Source of the DNA: Mycocentrospora acerina
Taxonomy: Eukaryota > Ascomycota > Dothideomycetes > Pleosporales
Length of the DNA stretch: 64,000 nt
Assembly: GCA_022701365.1 (NCBI GenBank)
Contig: JAKUHH010000030.1
Coordinates: 249,107-313,106 of the forward strand
Direction of reading: 5' to 3'
Of this stretch, positions 20,648 through 31,800 are shown piece by piece (position 1 is the first letter of the stretch; every line of letters begins with the position of its first letter). Under the pieces are notes generated by a model. That model ran no database searches and was not told where the DNA came from. It saw nothing but the letters and a program-made list of their open reading frames with translations. Made by a program: the position numbers and the translations under genes.

Positions 20648-23359
20648 ATGTCCACCTATGCAACCCAAACGAGAACAATGCTCCAGTCTGCCTCTAGAAA
20701 ACCTGCACAAATCCTCGGACTGACTGCGACACGCGACGAACCAAAAGCACCGCTGCCTTCGAAGCAGAGCAGAGAGGCTACATGCGGCCTGGGAACCTTC
20801 ACACAGCCGTTCAGCATCAGGCCGTTTCCAGACTCGCCATATGAAAAGCCTGCCACATTCAAACCAGTGCGCATAGTCGGTCGCGCTCAGTTTCCACTTA
20901 CTTTTCTCGACACATCCACGGACGACAACTTCGCCGCCAACCGCCTGTTTTCTGCCCGCATTGATGTGCTAGAAGACAAACATGACGACCAGACCCATGG
21001 TAGCACTCCAAAGGTGCTTATTGCACGGTACGAACCAAAGAAAACGCTGTACGCGATAGAACGGGTCCGCCCCCATGTATACAGCATCTGTAAGATTGCC
21101 CAATGGCTCAAGGAAAAGGATGTTGCAGAGCTATGGGCCCCCTCAACCCTCGCATTATATTCCTTAGCCACGACACCAGCATGGGAGGAGGTAGATGTTG
21201 CGGTTGCGAGTGGACAGTGGTGGCAGCACGCAATCGCACAGACACAGCCTGTTGAGCGGCTAGTAGGGCTTCCCAGGATAGCAATGGTGAGGCGCAAGCC
21301 AGAACTAGATATGATCAAGGAAGGGCCACAGCTGCAGCTTGGTAGTATACCTGCTGGGAAGATCGAAGTGACGGATTTGGTGCCCGACCTTCTACCACTA
21401 GAACCAATGTTGGAACTACCGTCTCCCCAGGAGCAGCTTGAGTCGCTGCGTCTGCACTATCTGGACACTGTCTACCTATCAAAAACATCTTTGGCATACT
21501 TTGCCAAAGGACCTGTGACACGAGTACGCAACACTTTCACATCGCCCGAGGAGGGAGCCCCACCAACATATGAGCTCATGACGTTCTTGAGGTCAATGCT
21601 ACTGAGTCCCAAAGCCAGCGAGAAAAAATACTACGAAAAACTGCCATTACTCATCAAGTCTTTACCACCGGGGAGCTTCTCCGATGAGGATATTGCTGCA
21701 AACCCCATCAAGGTCAAGAAGTCCAAGAAGAAGATGAAACTTACCCGAGAAGGCATCTATCCGCAAGAGGAACATATTGTCAGAAAGTGGTGGGTGTCAG
21801 AGTTGCCAAACTCAGAGGGGAATGGCCAAGAGACGATCGACCAACGCATAAGGAGGCGGATTGGCGATATGCGAGTACGTGAGACGCTAGCGCAATTGAC
21901 CCTTATGCTTGAGATCATAGCCTTAGAGGCCCTTTCCACATACAAGCCACCTCCAGAGGGAGAATCCTTCATGGACGAATCACAGCCTCAAGTCGAATCT
22001 CAGGCGTTGCCAAAGAAGCGTAAGAAGAAGCTAGACGATGTCAGTTTGCAGCTCGATCTACTGCTGGATAGACTGTCGATTTGGCATGCCACAGAGGAGG
22101 TTGGTATTTTGGACTTTGACGCAGACTCTTCGAAGCAAAATGCAACTGCCGACGGGTTGGACAAAAGCGCCGCCAACGATCGTCTTCATGGCTTTTGTGT
22201 CGAGGTCGTCGTACCTTTCTACATGAATCGACTTCCTGAACAAGCGCTCATGATCAACAAGAGGCTTGGGGGCCCAGCACACAACTTACCGTCGAAACGC
22301 AAAGCAATGAGGCCACCAATCACATCACACAAATCGGGCGAATCAAGAGAACGAGACATAAAAAAGTCACGAAGATCATTGGCAAGGGTAGCTACTGATA
22401 CGACAGGGAGAACCGGGGAGCGATTGACGCCCTCTCTCACTCGAGCTGCTACCGATTCTGCGCTTGTGAATGGAATTAAACGTGAAGGAAGCGAGGCACC
22501 GTTATCAGCCATTCCTTTTAGACGGAGCCCCTCAAAGGGTGCTCGGCAGTCCATGTCACAGCTGAAGCACCTCCAGGGTCGCGAGATTGATCTTAACACG
22601 ACCTCTGCTGCGGCTACGGCGAAGATGAAGCAGAAACAGCGAGTAGAAGAAGACTTAAAGGAGGCCATTTCTGCTTTGAAGAAGCCGAATAGAGGGCTGG
22701 CTCTTGGAGATTACATGACAGATGTTGAGCGTCGTGGGGTTAGTTCAGCTAACAAGTCGAGAAAGTCGGCAAACCCTGTGAGGAAAGTGGTGAGAGATGT
22801 CCAGGTCACTGCCACTCCTCGAGCCAGTCGCAGGACGAAGGATTTAGTTGGTCAAACACCAACCCGTCACTACAGCAATCCGTTTGTTCGACAAGTTGTA
22901 TCTGAAGCGCCTCCACCTTCGAGTGACTTTTGCATTCCATCCTCTGGACTTCGCCCGCCACCTTTCATGGTACCGGCGACTGCTCAGCGCAACACAGTAA
23001 GCCGGACACATTCGTACGAGGAGATTAGCGAAACTCCTTCCAAAGCGCCGAGCACAAAGACATTCACTTCTGGAACAGCCCGCAGGAGTATCTTTGCGAC
23101 TCCGACCAAGGGCGTACCCTCCTCTCCAGACAGATGGCCCCCAGTTGCACCACCTGTTTTTGAGACGCCTGTCAAGGAGATGGACCACTCGCTTCCTATT
23201 GCACAGCTCAATATTCGTTCGTCCCCCGGTATCCCTACTCCGCGCCAGATTGTCACTATGCCAGACGAGGCTGCAAGATCGAGCCCCCCAAAGACTGGGA
23301 CGGCCTCGATATACGATGCATTAGGTTGGAACGATGACGATGAGGATGACATGATGTGA
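20648..23359 (+). CDS. SLD3: DNA replication regulator SLD3-like protein
   Basis: An uninterrupted 903-aa frame. The N-terminal third contains the Sld3-like stretches VRPHVYSICKIAQWLKEKDVAELW and YPQEEHIVRKWW. A helical segment RETLAQLTLMLEIIALEAL (about 409-428) resembles the Cdc45-binding core of fungal Sld3. The C-terminal ~350 residues are disordered and basic with many S/T-P sites (for example RRSPSK, ETPSK, SSPGIPTPR), as expected for CDK-dependent binding to Dpb11. The protein ends in an acidic DDDEDDMM. Sld3 loads Cdc45 onto MCM at replication origins. Assignment is from remembered family patterns, and the sequence diverges fast in this family. Confidence 0.72.
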   Translation: MSTYATQTRTMLQSASRKPAQILGLTATRDEPKAPLPSKQSREATCGLGTFTQPFSIRPFPDSPYEKPATFKPVRIVGRAQFPLTFLDTSTDDNFAANRLFSARIDVLEDKHDDQTHGSTPKVLIARYEPKKTLYAIERVRPHVYSICKIAQWLKEKDVAELWAPSTLALYSLATTPAWEEVDVAVASGQWWQHAIAQTQPVERLVGLPRIAMVRRKPELDMIKEGPQLQLGSIPAGKIEVTDLVPDLLPLEPMLELPSPQEQLESLRLHYLDTVYLSKTSLAYFAKGPVTRVRNTFTSPEEGAPPTYELMTFLRSMLLSPKASEKKYYEKLPLLIKSLPPGSFSDEDIAANPIKVKKSKKKMKLTREGIYPQEEHIVRKWWVSELPNSEGNGQETIDQRIRRRIGDMRVRETLAQLTLMLEIIALEALSTYKPPPEGESFMDESQPQVESQALPKKRKKKLDDVSLQLDLLLDRLSIWHATEEVGILDFDADSSKQNATADGLDKSAANDRLHGFCVEVVVPFYMNRLPEQALMINKRLGGPAHNLPSKRKAMRPPITSHKSGESRERDIKKSRRSLARVATDTTGRTGERLTPSLTRAATDSALVNGIKREGSEAPLSAIPFRRSPSKGARQSMSQLKHLQGREIDLNTTSAAATAKMKQKQRVEEDLKEAISALKKPNRGLALGDYMTDVERRGVSSANKSRKSANPVRKVVRDVQVTATPRASRRTKDLVGQTPTRHYSNPFVRQVVSEAPPPSSDFCIPSSGLRPPPFMVPATAQRNTVSRTHSYEEISETPSKAPSTKTFTSGTARRSIFATPTKGVPSSPDRWPPVAPPVFETPVKEMDHSLPIAQLNIRSSPGIPTPRQIVTMPDEAARSSPPKTGTASIYDALGWNDDDEDDMM

Positions 23360-24359
23360 ATTTGCTATTTATCTGTCTTTTTTTTAAAGCATAGCGAGCG
23401 CTGGATAGGGTTGCATTTGCATTTGGATGGCACAGGTAATACAATAGGGTATATGGATATCATCTGGGTTGGGCTATTTCGAGGGTGTTGTTGGGTTATG
23501 TCATACCATGATAGATCACATTAGCGTGTGTTGTTTGAATTTGACATGGATACACGTTGGTGAGGGTCAATTTGTCTTGTCTATATTTTCCACACTAGAT
23601 TGCTCTGCTAGTCATTCGTTCTCCAGTCATTCCTCATGTGTCGGGGGGCACTCGGCGAATATCTCTCACGTGGGCATCGTATGGCGAAGAGTCAATTGAT
23701 GTTGGACCGAGAGTAGGAGATGACAGCGTGGTAAAATTAACCAACGAGCGGTTCGCGTTGCCTTAAATGACCTGTGCATATCACTTGGTCTAGCTCATGC
23801 AGGAAAACTCCCAACAATCACGTCGCTGGCTGGCCTGGCAACACAGAGTAGACGTGTTCAGGGCACCCTGCACGCAAGACGAGGCATGTGCAAATCACCA
23901 CCAGGTCGTGCAGCCCTGCCTTGAACCACATATCGTTGGCGACCCATGCGGATGGGAGCAGGGCCCTGGACGGCAAAACGAATTGCATGCACGGTTCCTG
24001 GCAACAAGCGAAATTCAAACACAAAACAGCGGGCCGAGGCATCGAATCACAGGCGGTGGACTGGTTGCGGGCTGTGCTATATGTCGGGTTGCTGATCCCG
24101 ACATTAGTCTCTTCCCCTATGCGGCATCACCGGCTGGCCTGTGCAGAGCCCTCGAAGATGGTAAGGCAGGATTATGAAAGTCGCGCGTGTGTGTATATCT
24201 TTTTCTTTCTCGGGACTCGCACCGACCTGCCTCGACGGTCTGCCACGATCCAATTCATCGCGAAAATAGCGCTTCAGTCTCTGGGTACACGCACACCGAC
24301 GGCCATGTCCACAGCAGCGGCTCGCTAATGTAGCTTACCTTGATCGCAATCCGCAAACC
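23360..24359. other. Intergenic region, no gene seen
   Basis: About 1 kb between two plus-strand genes. Only short unconvincing frames are present. It is presumably the SLD3 3' UTR plus the promoter of the next gene. Confidence 0.5.
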
Positions 24360-26880
24360 ATGCAGCTAGCCAAATCTCTACCCCAGGGGTCCCGAGGGCT
24401 GCCCTCGCCGCGAAGCCCTCTTCTTAGCGATGCCGGCATGATTCTGCCAGACTTTGGCGACAACCCTCTTCGCAGTGAATCGCCGCACCCCTACTTTGAG
24501 CGCCCACCCTCGCCCCCAACCCTGGCAGCCGTGTATGGCCATTCGAGGTTACCGTCTTCTGTAGGGAGTATCCCAACACTTAGTTCGGTACCCCCGAATC
24601 GCCGGCGCATTTCCCAGCACTCGACTTCTCCGCACCTGTCGCCAGGCTCCCGTTCCTCGCACTCGACGCTGCGCAAGATGAGCTATCCAGAGGGAGATGG
24701 CAGCCATGCCCTACCGTCCTCGCCCGCCGTTCACGATGCGCTGAGGAGCAAGCATTCGAGCACTTGGGACCACGACGAGCGCAGGATCAGCGTCGCGAGT
24801 TCCATGCTTAGTGAAGATTTTGAAAATTGGCCGGGATTCGACAGCCGCGGCGGCTTTGACGATAGTGGTGTGGACTTGGAGGACCAAGACGAGCATGGCC
24901 AATCTCCCAACATCAACAACATGAGCGACGAGACGGGCAATGCCCGGTTTGCAAGCGGACGCAAAAGTGGCAGCGACGATGACGACGACCCGTATTCGTC
25001 GGCTGCGCTCAGCAGACGCGCAGAAATCATCCTGGCCAACGCGAAACAGCGCCTCAATGTATGCGCAACCGTAAGCTGAGCACGATTGGACGGCCGCTGA
25101 CGATGCACAGGTTATGGAGGGAAATCTCAGAGGCGCGCGTGAGTCGCTTGTTGTTTCTCCCACCTCGCCGCCCCGGACGAGGTCCTCGTCTGAGCTGTCG
25201 CAACACATCTCGGCGGCACGAGATAGAGACAGACGGCTGTATGCAGGGATGGGGCCGATCCCCCCTCGCATACACTCGTACCGAGCCCCTCTGCTTTCTT
25301 CAAGTAGTAGCACAGGTGGCCACGTGCGAGGCGTGAGCGAGACTTCGATACCGCTGCCCTTTTCGCCCTCGTACATGACGAGAACGCCGTCGAATAAGCG
25401 CGCATCAAGCGCACTAGGGTCTGCGCGTAGTCCGTGGTCGGCCGATGGGTACGGAAATGGCCGTTTTCCTGTAAAAGAATCGAGGAGCTATGACAACATA
25501 CGAGATCCTCGAGTTAGCACCCAAGACACACCCGTAAGATCGACATCAAGAAGCGCAAAATCTCCTAGTGCTCTAGGGACCCTGCGGGAGGACGATAGTG
25601 CGCCAACACTGCACCGATCTACTTCTGCTGCTAGCGACCTCCGTGAGCAGGTCAACGACCTCAAGGGCAGAATATCGAGTTTGAAGCAAAGGGCGCAGGA
25701 CGATCGTCTCCGACGTCGCAGCATCCAGAGCCTCCGCTCACCAAGTCCATTTACTTCGTCCGAGGTCTGGAACACTGGGTCGGACGTCGCCCATCGATCT
25801 GGCGACCGCCACTCTCCTAAATCACCGCCCACAGGCTTGGGCATTATTGCAGACCCCCCGATTCGAAATACCCACTTGTATGTCTACAGCGACGACTACA
25901 ACTTGACAGGCCCGCTGAGCGCCAAGACGACTATTTCTCAGACCGAAGGCGAGCGACTGCTGCTGCTTTCTCATTCTACCCAGGGGTCAAGTTTTGGGTA
26001 TGATGAGCCCCCACTTCCCGCAAAGCACGTTGATGCCCAAAGTCCGCGACGTGTTGAACCAGAAGCGGATGAGGACCGTCGAGAGGTGCTGAACGTAGGT
26101 GTTGTCGAAAGTGATGACCTCGATGAAGCGGGCGACAGCGTCTACGAAGATGCAGTGTATGAAATGCCTATTACTGCGCGTCATGAAGATCGTGTCGATG
26201 CGTTCGACTACGAACACTTTTTCCTGCACAGTGCCATGGGTACCTACAGTTCGGAAGCCCGTAGGGCTAGCATCAGCTCCACCAGCTCCACTGCAACCAC
26301 GCGACCCACGACGGCGATCAACGACAACGATGCCTCCGCTAGGCACGAAAAGCGGGACTCGTATCATGCACGAAATGCCAGTGTCGATTCAGTATCCACC
26401 ATGGCATCGTTCGCTACGGCTGCCGAGCAGCAAGATGACGACGATGAAGAAAACGAGCAGATGGACCAGTTCTCTCAGCAGCTTCTTTCCAACAACCAAC
26501 ATGCCAGCACACCGCGAGCTGGATTTTCATCGCTTCGCACAGACTCGGCCATCAACATGCGTCGAGGCAACGGCTCTTCACCGACAACGAGCTCTGTCTC
26601 GCGCGGCTCGTCGTCACCCAGTGACCTGGCCAGCGGCCTCCAAACCTCGAAGCTATTTTCCATTCTGACCGAAGTGCCGCGAGATGAGCCGCGCCTGGCT
26701 CTCAACGAAGAGGACAAACAGCTTATTTACCGGCTGGCAGCGAATTTCCAGCAAGTATGCTCCAATCTGCAGGACACGTACGGAGAGCAGCATGAGCGCA
26801 ACGCCTGGCGCCGACGGCTCGAGGAGGCGAGCAGAATACTGGGGGGAGGCGAGGCAGTCGATGATGACCCGTCGTTCTAA
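24360..26880 (+). CDS. Conserved-looking Ser/Pro-rich protein of unknown function with a short coiled coil
   Basis: Predicted 822 aa from two exons (24360-25058, 25111-26880) joined in phase across a 52-bp GTATGC..CACAG intron. I do not recognise a named domain. Residues 1-200 are Ser/Pro-rich with many SP motifs and an acidic stretch. A conserved-looking helix SRRAEIILANAKQRLNVMEGNLRGARESL spans the splice site. A coiled-coil segment, DLREQVNDLKGRISSLKQRAQDDRLRRRS, lies near residue 410. The C-terminal end (about 760-815) is an ordered helical patch, LNEEDKQLIYRLAANFQQVCSNLQDTYGEQHERNAWRRRLEEASRIL. The layout suggests a phosphoregulated scaffold, which is inference only. No signal peptide or membrane segment is seen. 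Confidence 0.8.
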
Positions 26881-28889
26881 TCCGTCTGGGACTGGGAACG
26901 TGCCGTTGACGGCTCAAGACAAAGTAATGTTTATTGATATTGCGATTTAGCGTTATACGATTTTTGTTTCTACGTCAGGCATTCCTCTGCACGTGCAGTG
27001 TATGTTTGTTTGCACGTTTGCGCGTTTTGGTACATGATATCTAGATTTCTGCGAGGTGGATAGGTTTTTGGGTGGGAGGGCCATGGTAGGACTGATTTTT
27101 TTGTTAATACCCTGGGCTAGGACGGCGGCAGTGGCAACGAAGAACAGGCGGTGGAGTTGCGCACTCCGGTGTGTGTGTGTGGGTGTAAATACGGTGTGTT
27201 GGATCTAGATTTTTTGTTGCCACATAGACTAATAATATGATTATGACGATGTACGCTTATCTACATGGCGGTCCTTGCTGGAGTTGGGCCTGACCGTGTT
27301 CTCTATCTGTTTATTTATTTATTTTGGTAAAAGCAAAGGCCTGTGCACTAGGGGGAGCAAAGTATACCCCTCGATGGTGAGGCAGCTTGCGAAGTCTATC
27401 CTCGAACACACACACTCTCTCTCTCTCCTCGGCTGCTTTGGGTAGTGGGTTTGTTGACAGCAACAAGCCCCCACACGACGCGACGACGGTGCAGCCCACG
27501 AACCGCTGTGCGTTGTCCATGTACCATCACACCTCGTGGGCGATGGAAAGCGGCAGCTTGTTATGCACGCTCTAGCTTGGCCACGCCGAACACGGCAGTG
27601 CAATTGGCCCCGAGGCAGCGTTAGACTGGCGGTGTAGACGCAACCACCTCGTCTTGGTCGCGACGGTGTTCTGACGCGCCTACTGCGGGACACTGTACTG
27701 TGGCGGGGGCTTTGCACGAGTTAGCATGGGCCGTGGTCAAGATGCCAGACGGCGACAGGTGGGTTTTCCGGGCTGTTGATGCAGAGCATGAGCCCGCTAC
27801 ATCCTTTCCATCATCGTGAACACGTCCGTCTCCCGCAACGCCCAGTACGCGCAGCTCCTTCTCCCTCCCTCTCTCCGTCTTCCCTCATGCACGCGTGTGT
27901 CTAGCCCGCGACAAATTTTCTGCGCTCGAGGCGGGAACCAGGACTCGATTGACGCCCACCCGGCATTTGCGCATCTAGCTGCTCCTGCTAGATACCCTGC
28001 ATTGGAGCGCGCCGTTGCCACTCGACCATCGACGGCCCCCCTGCCCGTACTGTTGGGTGTTGTGTACATTGACACACATCCCAGCGTCTGGCCATCTCCT
28101 CTTCACGATCTGCGCACGGGACGCCTGTCTGCTGCGTATCCGACCACCACCACGCCCACCTCCCACCACCCCTCTATTTTGGACGTTGTCGGCGGCTGGC
28201 CCGCGCGCAGTGTGACCACGGTGGGTGAAACCACTTGGAGCTAGGAACTTGCACGGCGAAAGAGGCTATTTGGCGCTGTTGCACGATTGGGCGTAAATAT
28301 CCACCTTGTCACACACCCTCACTTTCCCCGTCTCTCACGGCCAGCCTTGTGATCACGCTCGCGACGCCCAGCTTTCCCCACCCCAGCTGCTCCTACGCTT
28401 CTTGCGTTGCCCCGTGCATTGCGACCGAGATCCTTCCCCCCGTGACTGCGGGAGCGTCCTTGGACGTTGCATTGGTCTGCAAGGGCTTCGTATACATAGT
28501 CTCGCTGCAGTGAACGACTTGCCGGCTATTCGGTGCACGCCAGTGTCGCGCACTGAGAAAGAGCCTTTTGCGCGCGTTTCCCCCCGTGAGCAACCAGCGT
28601 TGCATATATCTTGCAGCATAGCCTGCGATTGAAGTTACGCGCCGCCGCCACCACTTTCACTACCATCACCAACTTCACCCTCATCCGCACCCGCACCCGC
28701 ACCCGTACCTGCACCGTGCCCATTATCGATACCACCACCACCGCTACCACCACGACCAACACCAACACCACCACCGTCGCCCGCGCCACCCCTCCACCGG
28801 CCGCTTGATCACTCGCGGTTCCGTACGAGCGCTCATGTGCCCACCTTCGCCGAGCGACTTCTCTTTGCGCGCCGAGAGATACCCGTACA
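26881..28889. other. 2-kb intergenic/5' leader region
   Basis: No gene with family resemblance was found. The right third (28600-28800) is C/A-rich with degenerate ACC/CCA triplets and CCGCAC repeats (28683-28795), and several upstream ATGs occur. This suggests a long 5' UTR or promoter of the giant gene. A CT-rich run lies near 27410-27430. Confidence 0.45.
28683..28795. repeat. CCGCAC / ACC triplet-rich tract
   Basis: Short CCGCAC tandem units are followed by degenerate ACCACC/AACACC units just upstream of the giant gene. Confidence 0.6.
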
Positions 28890-31800
28890 ATGTCGACCGC
28901 GAGCTCACGTCGCGCCATGCCGCCGTCGGCGAGACGAGAGCCCCGGCTATTTTTGGGGACTCGATCGGTTGGGAGGGCTGCTTGGAGTGAGAAGGAGGAC
29001 ATGCGCCCTTGGGATGCAGGCAGCTACATGTCTGACGACATGACAATCCGGGCATCTGACAACGACGGGCTTGCTGCTGAACTTTTGGAGGGTGTATTCC
29101 ATGCGCTGGACCGGCTGGAATACTGTGACATGGAGAAGATGAGGGGGAACAGGAGCACTTTTTTGGTATGACGACACTGTTCGTTTTTTTTGGGCCGTTT
29201 TGTCCCACGTTTTCTGGCATGCAGCCACCCCCACCGTTCCAGACTTTGCGCCCATGACAATGCTTGCGATGGGGGACTCATACTTTCTTGCTCGACATTG
29301 CCTTGCGATTTCTCGATATCTGACAGTGACTAGTTCCACGATCTCGCGGCTCGGTTCTCTGCGCTCCGCTCGCAATCAAGTGCCTCACCGCCAGAGCACT
29401 GGACTGAGGCTTCTCGGTTCTACGGCACCTCGCCGCCACCTTCCTACGATGAAACAGTCGCCGACTCACCTCCTGACTACACCTCTACTGATGCGCTCGC
29501 TGTTGCGCAAACGCCTACATACTCGCCATCACTTGCTCTCCATCCCTCGTTGCGCTCGAACGTGCCCAGCGCTTCGCGCAGAAACTGTAACAAATCGCCT
29601 GGCGCTTCACTTTTTATTGACGACAAATCGTTGTATGCCGACATTGATTTTGGTTCTATAGAAGATGGAGTCAAGTCACACGCGAAAAAGGCCAAAGCAA
29701 AACCCGCAGCAAAGAAACCAGCAGCGAATGCGCCCGAAGAGAAGAAGGAAGAGCCAGCGCCTAGCGGTGGCGACGGCAATAGCGGTGGCGACCCCCCCGC
29801 AGATGGAGGTTCTGGGGGCGGCGATGGCGGCAATGGCGGGGGCGGAGACAAAGGAACAGGTGGGGACGATCCCGTGGATACGGGAAAGAAGAAGAAAAAG
29901 TCCAAGAAACAGGCCCAAGAAGAAGAGGAGCGCCTGAAGAAAGAAGAGGAAGACCGCTTGGCGAAAGAGGCAGAAGAGGAAGCTGAGCGCAAGCGGATAG
30001 AGGACGAGGAAGCGGCCGAGCGCCAGAGAAAGGAAGAGGAAGATGCGGCGGCGGCGGCCGCAGCAGCAGCAGCAGAAGCAGAGGCAGCAGCAGCGGCCGC
30101 AAAGGTAAAGGCCGACTTGGACAATGCAGCTGACGATCCTTGGGGAGGGATCGCGCCTGCCGCAACAAAGAAGAAGAAGGGAAAAAAGGGGAAGGTTCGC
30201 AATCTCGGTTGTTTAGCTATACGTTGCCCGCGCTAACATCACGATAGGCCGAACCCGCAGTTCCCCCTCCTCCTCCCGAACCACCTCTAATAGCAGCAAC
30301 CACCTTTGACGACATCCTTCTCGACGAAAAACCAAGTACGCCCAAGATTGATATGAGCTTTGGCGATACTGGACCAGCGAAATCGTTACTTGGTAGTCTG
30401 GGCGGCTGGACGTCTAGTCTGGGCGGTTGGGGTTCATCTAAAGTCGAGAAGCCAAAAGAAGTTGAGAAGGCATCCTACCGAGGCTTTGGCGACAGCTCCA
30501 AAGATGCGGGCAGCGCTGCTGCAAACTCATGGGACGAGGATAAGAAGAAGAAGAATTCGTCTACATTCGACTTTGACTTTGATGCCTCCCTCAAAGGCCA
30601 GGCACAGCCTCCTCCAGCCGTCGAGACAAGGTCTGTCGAAGAGGATGCGTGGGGTAGTCTTGCGCCTACAAAGACTAAGAAGAAGAGCAAGAAAGGTGTC
30701 TTGATTGAGGAGTCGGTGCCGGAAGTCCCCGCTTCTGAGCCTGAGAAACCCCAGGAGGAAGAATGGGGGGCCTTTAATTTTGGCGACTCCAAAGACAAGA
30801 AGAAGAAGAAAAAGGGCGCTCTTGATGAGCCGCCTCTCCCAGAGCCAGTACTGGAAGCGTTGCCAGAACCCTCCCCAGTCAAGGAGGATGATCCTTGGGG
30901 TGCTTGGTCTGGAGCTGCGCCGACTGATAAGAAGGTGAAAAAGAGCAAAAAGGGTATGAAAGAGGAAGAACCGCCACCTCCTCCACCTGAGCCTGAGCCT
31001 GTTGTCGAACCGGAACCGCTTGTGCCTGAGCCTCCGCCTGAGCCGGCGGTAGATCCATTTGCGGGCCTGAGCAAGTCGCAGCGAAAGAAGCTTGAGAAGA
31101 AGATGAAAGACGATGCTGCGGCAAAGGAAATCGAGGATGCAGAGCGCAGGAAGATTGAAGAAGAAGAAGCGGAGATCAAGCGGCTCGAAGAAGAAGAGGA
31201 GGCAGAGCTTGAGAGGCAACGGCTAGAGGATGAGGAGGCTGAGCTCAAGAGACAAGAGGAAGAAGATGCTGCTGCTGCTGCCGTCGCTGCCGCCGCTGCC
31301 GAAGCTCAGAAGGTCAAGAAGAAAGATGAGCCATGGGATGAGTGGGGTGGCGCGCCTACCACGACTATAAAGAAGAAGAAAGGTAAGAAGGGCGCCAAAG
31401 AGGAAGCTCTGCCGCCGCCTCCTGAGCCTGAGCCTGAGCCTGAGCCATTCCTTGATGCCGAACCGACTCCGCCGCCCGTCGAAGAGAAGCCGATGAGTGG
31501 GGGTTGGGACGAATGGAGCGGACCGACCGTCACGTCCAAAAAGACCAAGAAAGGTAAGAAAGGCGTGCTGATCGCCGAACCAGAGCCCGAGCCCATCTTA
31601 ATCGACGAGCCTTCTCCGCCCCCATCCGAGCCAGCAGCAGAGCACAAGTCGGTTCTCTCAGAACTTCTCAAAGCGAAGAAGGAAGAAAAGTCTGAAAGTG
31701 GAGACTGGGGACTCAGTTCGATCTGGGGAGGTTCAAAGAAGAAGAAGAAGGGCAAAGATGTTGAGCTCGAGCCAATGCCAGCTCCTGAGCCAGAACCCAT

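Noticed and set aside
24711..25376. 221-aa minus-strand open frame
   Set aside because: Antisense to the 822-aa protein gene and spans its intron; composition is not protein-like.
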